A DNA stretch of 64,000 bases, from assembly GCF_019703515.2 (NCBI RefSeq), contig NC_059382.1, forward strand, positions 16,099,001-16,163,000, written 5' to 3'. The translations under genes were made by a program, and so were the position numbers. The notes under the pieces are model-generated. The model was not told the DNA's origin, ran no database searches, and saw nothing but the letters and a program-made list of their open reading frames with translations. Source of the stretch: Myxocyprinus asiaticus. Its lineage: Eukaryota; Chordata; Actinopteri; Cypriniformes; Catostomidae. Of this stretch, positions 58,901 to 64,000 are shown one piece after another. Each line of letters begins with the position of its first letter. Within the stretch, counting starts at the first letter, position 1.

Positions 58901-61900
58901 GGTGACAAACAACTGGACTTTACTTATGAAATGACCAAAGAGGCACTAGCGGCAGCAGCAGCTAATGGCAGTGGTGGCAGCAATTTTGCTTCTGATCTTA
59001 GTGGACCAGGAGGACCTTGTGGTTCAGGACAGTCAGATCACCTCCATGTTCCCCATCACATCTCCGATGTGCTATCAGACATCACTTATTATGTCTACAA
59101 AGCTAGACAGACACCTAAATCTGTACTGTGCAGCCACGTTCGTTCCCAGTGGGAGCCCAATGAATATCCAGCCAGTATGGAGCGCATTCAGAGTTGGACT
59201 CCAGATGAATGCATCCCAGAATTCTACACTGATCCTTCTATATTTCGTTCTATTCACCCAGACATGCCAGACCTTGATGTACCTCCATGGTGTAACTCCT
59301 ATGAGGAGTTTATTGCTGTGCATAGACAATTGCTAGAGAGCCGAGATGTGTCTCAGCAGTTGCACCACTGGATTGACCTAACATTTGGCTACAAGCTCTC
59401 AGGTAAAGAAGCTATCAAAGCAAAGAATGTGTGCTTACATTTGGTGGATAACCATACCCATCTCACCAGCTATGGAGTAGTGCAACTATTTGACCACCCT
59501 CACCCACCTCGCCTTGCACCTTACCAGTATTCACCTCCAGAACCTCCTCACTTTGGTCCTGTCAGTGTAACGACATGGCATATTCCACCACTTGAGACTA
59601 CAATGGATAGTGTGGATGGATTGGTCCCAGAGGCAACAGGATGTGAATTCAGTGGTTGGTCAATGGTTGGCCGTGATGAGCTTGAGCAAGGAATGGAAGC
59701 CCTTGACCTAAGTGGATCAGTATCATCAGCTACTTCTGTTCCAATCCCATTGGTTGGTTCCTCTGGTGGAAAAACTGCCAGTGAGAATGCCGCTTTGGCC
59801 ATTTCTCCCTCTCATGGTTCTTTCCCCGGAGAAACAACAGTAAATGTCACAAATAATCTGGGTTCCGGTATCAGAGCATCCATGCTTCAGAGACCTGCTC
59901 CTGTTAGTAAAAAGCCAGAGGTGTCTAATTTTGAGGATTTCAAGATAAGCCTTCCAGAGGGATTCAAACCTTTTCAGCCTTTGGAAGAGTTAGAGAAGCT
60001 TAACAACTTCCTGGTGAAAGGGCTACATTCTCAAGTCCAACATACAATGAATCTTGAGATGAACAAGAATGACGTGAGACCTGTACTCAAATCTCCTCTG
60101 TCATTCACAGACCTTTTCCAGAGAGATATGCAAGCCTTGGGTGTCCTCATCGCTGAGATGTTTTATTCCTCTAAACTTCAAGGATTGGGCCCAGGCACAC
60201 ATCTGAGTGATCGCTTTCAAGCAGTATTGAAGTTGTGCTCTACAAACCTTCGTGATGTTCCTCTACCACTTCATCATGCACTGGAAACTCTTCTGCAGAT
60301 CCACAAGCACTCTTTTAAGACGGAATCACTCACATTACACTCACTAGGACTGCCATTTCTTTTCAGGTATGACCCTGTATATGAAGGTCTTCCACCACCA
60401 AACCCTTGGCAACTGCTTAGTCCTGTTCTTTCCCCTCTACCCTTTCCAGCATATTTTGCAACACTCCATAGATTCATATTCACCTACTACTCCAAGATAG
60501 AGTCCATCAACAGTGTTCAGGGTCGTGACATTGTATTCAGTCTATGGCAGCAGCTGGAGACACTTCTAAAGGGTGACATCACTGCAGAGGGGCTCGAAAT
60601 TCTTTTGCCATTTGTGCTTGCATTGATGTTAGAGGAATCAACTGCAGTATATGCTGCCTGGTACTTATTTGAGCCCGTGTCAAGGGTTCTTGGGCCACGC
60701 AATGCCACCAAGTACTTACTCAAACCTTTGGTGGGGGTATATGAGAATCCCAGATGCCTTCGAGGTCGTTTCTACCTCTACACAGATTGCTTTGTGCTGC
60801 AGCTTATTGTTAGGCTTGGCCTACAGGCATTCCTTTCAAATCTTCTTCCTCATGTTCTGCAGATCATTACAGGATTTGATGGTTGCAATAGAGGCACAGG
60901 GTCTCAATGGGAGGGCCTTAAAGTTTTAAGGGGAGCTGCTGGTGCCGTAGATGAGGAAGAGGAGGACTTTGAGTGTGAGGATGGCAGGTCGTCTGCTGCT
61001 ACATCAACTGGGAAAGTCGGAGGGGGCAGTGGAGGTGGTAGTGGAGGTGCTGTCGGAGACCAAGGACTTGCAGATTATTCCTCAGGCATCAGTCTTAATG
61101 ACCAGGTTTTTCTGACTGAAGGTGAGGACTTTCAGAATGGCTTTTATGTGAATAATAGTGCATCCGGAGCAGCAACAGGACTGGCTGCTAAACAGCAGAG
61201 CCAAAGCTTTGTAAACAAAGACCAAGACCAGGAATCTCTCAGTGTGGGGAAGCTCAGTGACAAAAGCAGTGCTAGTGAGGTGTCCATTGGAGACCGTGCA
61301 AGTTTAAAGTCTGTTGACAGCAGTCCGGATCTGAAGCAAGCTAGTGATGGTGAGGATGGTGGAGAGCTTGAGGATGAGGAGGAGACAGAAGATGACAGAG
61401 AGATTACAGTGCAACGGGTGCCCAGTCTAGAGATGACTCTTTCAGTCTGCACAGAGGACTCTGAGGGAACTGTGGCTACTCTTGAGGGAGACATCATGAA
61501 TGGAATGGTGCAAGGAGATGCAGAGAAAAACATGGAGGAAGAAGACACTGAACATGACACTTTAGAGGATTCTGAAGAAAAAGAACACAAGATATTGTTA
61601 GGTAAGGGGGAAAAAGCTTGTAAAAAAAATAATCTTTTTGTACATTTTATGCATTTGTTTTAAAGGGATAGTTCTCAAAAAAATTTACTCAATCTCATGA
61701 TGTTCCAATCTTGTATGATTTTCTTTCTCCCGTGGAACACAAAAAGCAAAGAGGGAATGTTCATTCTCAGTCACAATTCACGTTGTTTGCATAGTCTGGG
61801 GGATAAAACAGCAATGAAAGTGTGACTGAACACTCTTTTTAACAGCTCCTTTTGTGTTCCACAACTTGAGGGTGAGTAAATGGTGGCAGAATTTTCATTT

Positions 61901-63133
61901 TTGGGTGAACTATCCCTTTGTACATCTTTAATATTCATACCAAAACCGAAACAACAAGCCATTGTCTTTTTCAGACACTGTTTGCAAAACTGTTAGATGG
62001 CTGTCTGCAAAACTGGGGCCAACACTGACATCTCGATACATAGCTAGGCACCTGCTGCGGCTCCTTACTACTTGCTACATAGGTAAAAGTTGCAGACATT
62101 AACCTCTGCAGTCCTAAGCTCATTGGTGCTTTTAGTTTTAAACATTTGTTGTAATGCTCTCTGTTAAAACTAACCTTGTCTGTATTTAAGGTCCTGAAAA
62201 ACACCAGTTCGTGTTATCTGGGAATGAGGAGAATAGCCTTGAGAGTGTTGGAAGCGTATATGAGAAGAAGCCAGTTGTTGGCGACCAGACTGCACGACCT
62301 GTCCTTGAGAGTCTTATTTACATGGCGCATCTCTACGGAGAACCAGTGTTGACTTACCAATATCTTCCCTACATTGGTTACCTGGTAACTCTGACATTCC
62401 TTAATCTCACTTTCTAGACAACTATGCAGGAAAACTCCAAATACAGTTGTCTCTTGCATTATGATTCCTCGTCCCATGAGAATAATTGTCTATGAGCACA
62501 GACAGCACACTCAATTTGTATAAAAAGCTTTAAAAAGTCTTCATGAAAATAATCTTTTCTATGACAGAATTATGCTTCTATCATGAGAGAAACCCTCAGT
62601 GTTGTTAAAAATCTGACTGATTCATATAATTTTTTCTATTTTTAACTTGAAGTTTTGCTTTAATCCTGGAATGTCAAAGGTCTCTCCACCTTCGTCTTGT
62701 CGCTTAAACACTCGAAAGGAGGCAGGGCTTTTGGGTGCTGTGGTACTCACTCAAAAGATTATAGTGTTCCTGTCAGACACCACTCTGATGGACATGCTGA
62801 TGAAGATTAACCAGGAGGTTCTGCTGCCTCTTCTGGATTTGTTAACCTCAGCTAAGATGGGGTAAAATGTACATATATTGCATCGGTCATGCTTAAACGT
62901 TCGATCTCTCCTCTGCTTTATTCTTGATATGTGCACTTATTAGCTTGGCTTTTTTTTCTGGGCCCAGCTTTCCCAGTGGAGTGCAGACTCGTTCTGCTGT
63001 GTGTTTGAAGACCCTGAGCCTCATTGCACTGATCTGCCTCCGTATTGGCCGAGAGATGGTACAGCAGCACATGGCAGAAACACTCTGCAGGTTCTTCCAG
63101 GTTTTCTCCTTATTGCACAGTCTACAAAATCAG
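55920..63133 (+). CDS. wdr81: WD repeat-containing protein 81 (BEACH domain), 5' part; continues past the right edge
   Basis: Six exons keep one reading frame: 55920-56278, 58066-61601, 61975-62082, 62191-62384, 62653-62861 and 62968-63133, about 1,524 codons. The start ATG is at 55920 ([15 protein letters not shown]). Residues about 130-335 form the kinase-like N-terminal region ([30 protein letters not shown]). The BEACH domain is at about 338-600, with [15 protein letters not shown] and the core [19 protein letters not shown]. Residues 700-1030 are conserved helical sequence ([16 protein letters not shown]). A Gly-rich and acidic low-complexity region follows (about 1,100-1,300, 3' end of the giant exon). 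Exons 3-6 give [41 protein letters not shown] and [16 protein letters not shown]40 repeats must lie right of the window. WDR81 acts with WDR91 on early-to-late endosome conversion and with p62 in aggregate clearance. One giant exon is usual for this gene. Intron 1 holds an LTR element. Confidence 0.96.
56468..57835 (-). mobile_element. Non-autonomous LTR element (TRIM/LARD-like) in wdr81 intron 1, antisense
   Basis: Direct repeats 56468-56714 and 57574-57835 (TG...CA) share GGGCAAGGAGGAGGTGGGAA and CGGCTCC; a third related piece is at about 57,041-57,170. The flanks ACTGT and ACTGA look like a 5-bp duplication with one change. Left of the right repeat, on the minus strand, TTGGTCCAAAACCCAGGA resembles the primer-site-like motif of the gypsy elements at 36.0 and 41.4 kb. 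The 860-bp interior repeats GGCAG-rich, CTCCTCC-rich units and has no gag or pol. CT runs lie at 56,587-56,610 and 57,041-57,058. The long open frames here are compositional. Confidence 0.72.
57900..58065 (+). other. End of wdr81 intron 1 with the exon 2 acceptor
   Basis: TTTTATTTTCAG precedes exon 2 at 58,066. Frame continues upstream without a stop to an in-frame ATG at 57,956, but that stretch ([14 protein letters not shown]...) does not resemble WDR81. The exon 1 phase (AG plus A) joins exactly at 58,066 to give [11 protein letters not shown]. Confidence 0.85.
61663..61919. mobile_element. MITE in wdr81 intron 2
   Basis: The ends AAGGGATAGTTCTC and GGGTGAACTATCCCTT are inverted relatives, with TAA on the left. 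The interior has CGTGGAACACAAAAAGC and TTTTGTGTTCCAC, also inverted. Pieces of the same family are near 31,146 and 42,549. It is a common type of short fish MITE. Confidence 0.72.
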
Positions 63134-64000
63134 GTAACCAAAGACAATATACGAAGTACAATATTATATAATATAATAGATGATTTACGTACACAATAGT
63201 TATGTGCTTTATTTGTTGTTTAGTTATCTAGTTTCACATTTAAAATATCTAAATCTAAATATATAAATATGTCTCTCAGCCTAATCTGCTTTCTGGCCTA
63301 GCTGCATTTAGTTTTATTCTTGAACAGAAAATATATTTTTCTTTACCCAAAGTGTGTAATTTCTGCACCACTACAGTTACAAAAATTAAATTACAAAAAT
63401 AATCACTGTTTTCAGAATCCTCACTCTTTAATGGTTTCTTTGGAAGTAAAGTTATAATAGAGAGATGGTTACACGCTAAACAAATGAATATGTACTTTAC
63501 TGTGCTATGAAATCAGTACATTATAAACAACTTGAGATGAGGACACATTCATGGGGAACTTGTACCTTGTACATTAAGTGGCTTTTAGATACGATTTTAA
63601 ATTGCCCACTCTGTTTAATCACACTATCTGCTAAAAGGGCACTGTAAAGTGATAGCACAAAAAGTTAACACACTTAAGCACAAAGCATTCACACTTAGTG
63701 ACACACACTCATATCAAAACTGCAGCAATATTCTAAAATACTCAAAAGTCATGAATATTAGTAAACATAACGTCATCGGAAAACATAGCTTATTAAAAGG
63801 CATCGCAAATCGGTAAACACATTAGTGTTTCATTCATTAAAGCATGACAACCAAAATAAGCTTCAACAACCCTACCAGAAACCATATCCAAGCATTATAG
63901 AAAGTAAACATTTTCGCCAAATGGTTAAAAGGTAAACATACAGTACATCTGGAGATTTCCTGCCACCGCTGTCCTGACCTGCGACTGACTGAACCTTCTT
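63134..64000. other. wdr81 intron running to the right edge
   Basis: GT at 63,134 opens the intron after exon 6. No further exon is recognised before the window ends. The sequence is AT-rich, and I see no named repeat. Confidence 0.6.

Overview
This window is vertebrate nuclear DNA, almost certainly from a teleost fish and most likely a cyprinid. The evidence is AT-rich intronic sequence, many Tc1/mariner and hAT elements, tRNA-derived SINEs of a kind seen in carps, a DIRS element, Ty3/gypsy elements, L2/CR1-type LINE pieces, and split genes with GT-AG introns. There is no bacterial or viral gene organisation. All protein identities come from reading translations, not from a database search.

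Left part (1-28.8 kb): a degenerate minisatellite interrupted by a Tc1 and by an hAT element that itself contains another hAT. Then come three copies of a MATE-type multidrug and toxin extrusion transporter (SLC47A family). Copy A (+, 4.1-7.35 kb) is the intact 3' half of a gene that begins left of the window. Copy B (+, 10.2-16.95 kb) is laid out over its whole length but has frameshifts, a stop codon and lost splice donors. Copy C (-, 19.6-24.4 kb) is also broken. The unit is therefore one intact partial gene plus two pseudogenes.

Middle part (28.8-45 kb): a decayed DIRS retrotransposon with a tyrosine recombinase, then a Ty3/gypsy element flanked by 241-bp direct repeats. Its order is gag-protease-integrase-reverse transcriptase/RNase H, which is the unusual Gmr1-like order. 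Next are remnants of a minus-strand SLC13-family sodium-coupled carboxylate transporter with in-frame stops, with SINEs, a solo LTR, a foldback MITE and a palindromic LTR in its introns.

Right part (42.7-64 kb): a series of Tc1 copies (one split by a solo LTR, one an internal-deletion derivative), a minus-strand L2-like LINE, and a Tc1 remnant carrying a 1.3-kb TTAA-flanked element with an exon-like coding piece. Last is wdr81 (+, from 55,920 past the right edge), the one clearly functional cellular gene here: six exons with continuous reading frame give about 1,524 codons including the BEACH domain. A 1.37-kb non-autonomous LTR element lies antisense in its first coding intron.

Functionally the window holds two small-molecule transporter families (organic cation/proton exchange; sodium/di- or tricarboxylate uptake), now largely pseudogenised, next to a conserved endosomal trafficking gene. 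I see no operon, CRISPR array or tRNA/rRNA gene. I found no convincing new molecular system. The more unusual observations are the coordinated decay of the transporter genes, the integrase-first gypsy element and its short relative in wdr81, and the nested insertions whose target duplications can still be read.
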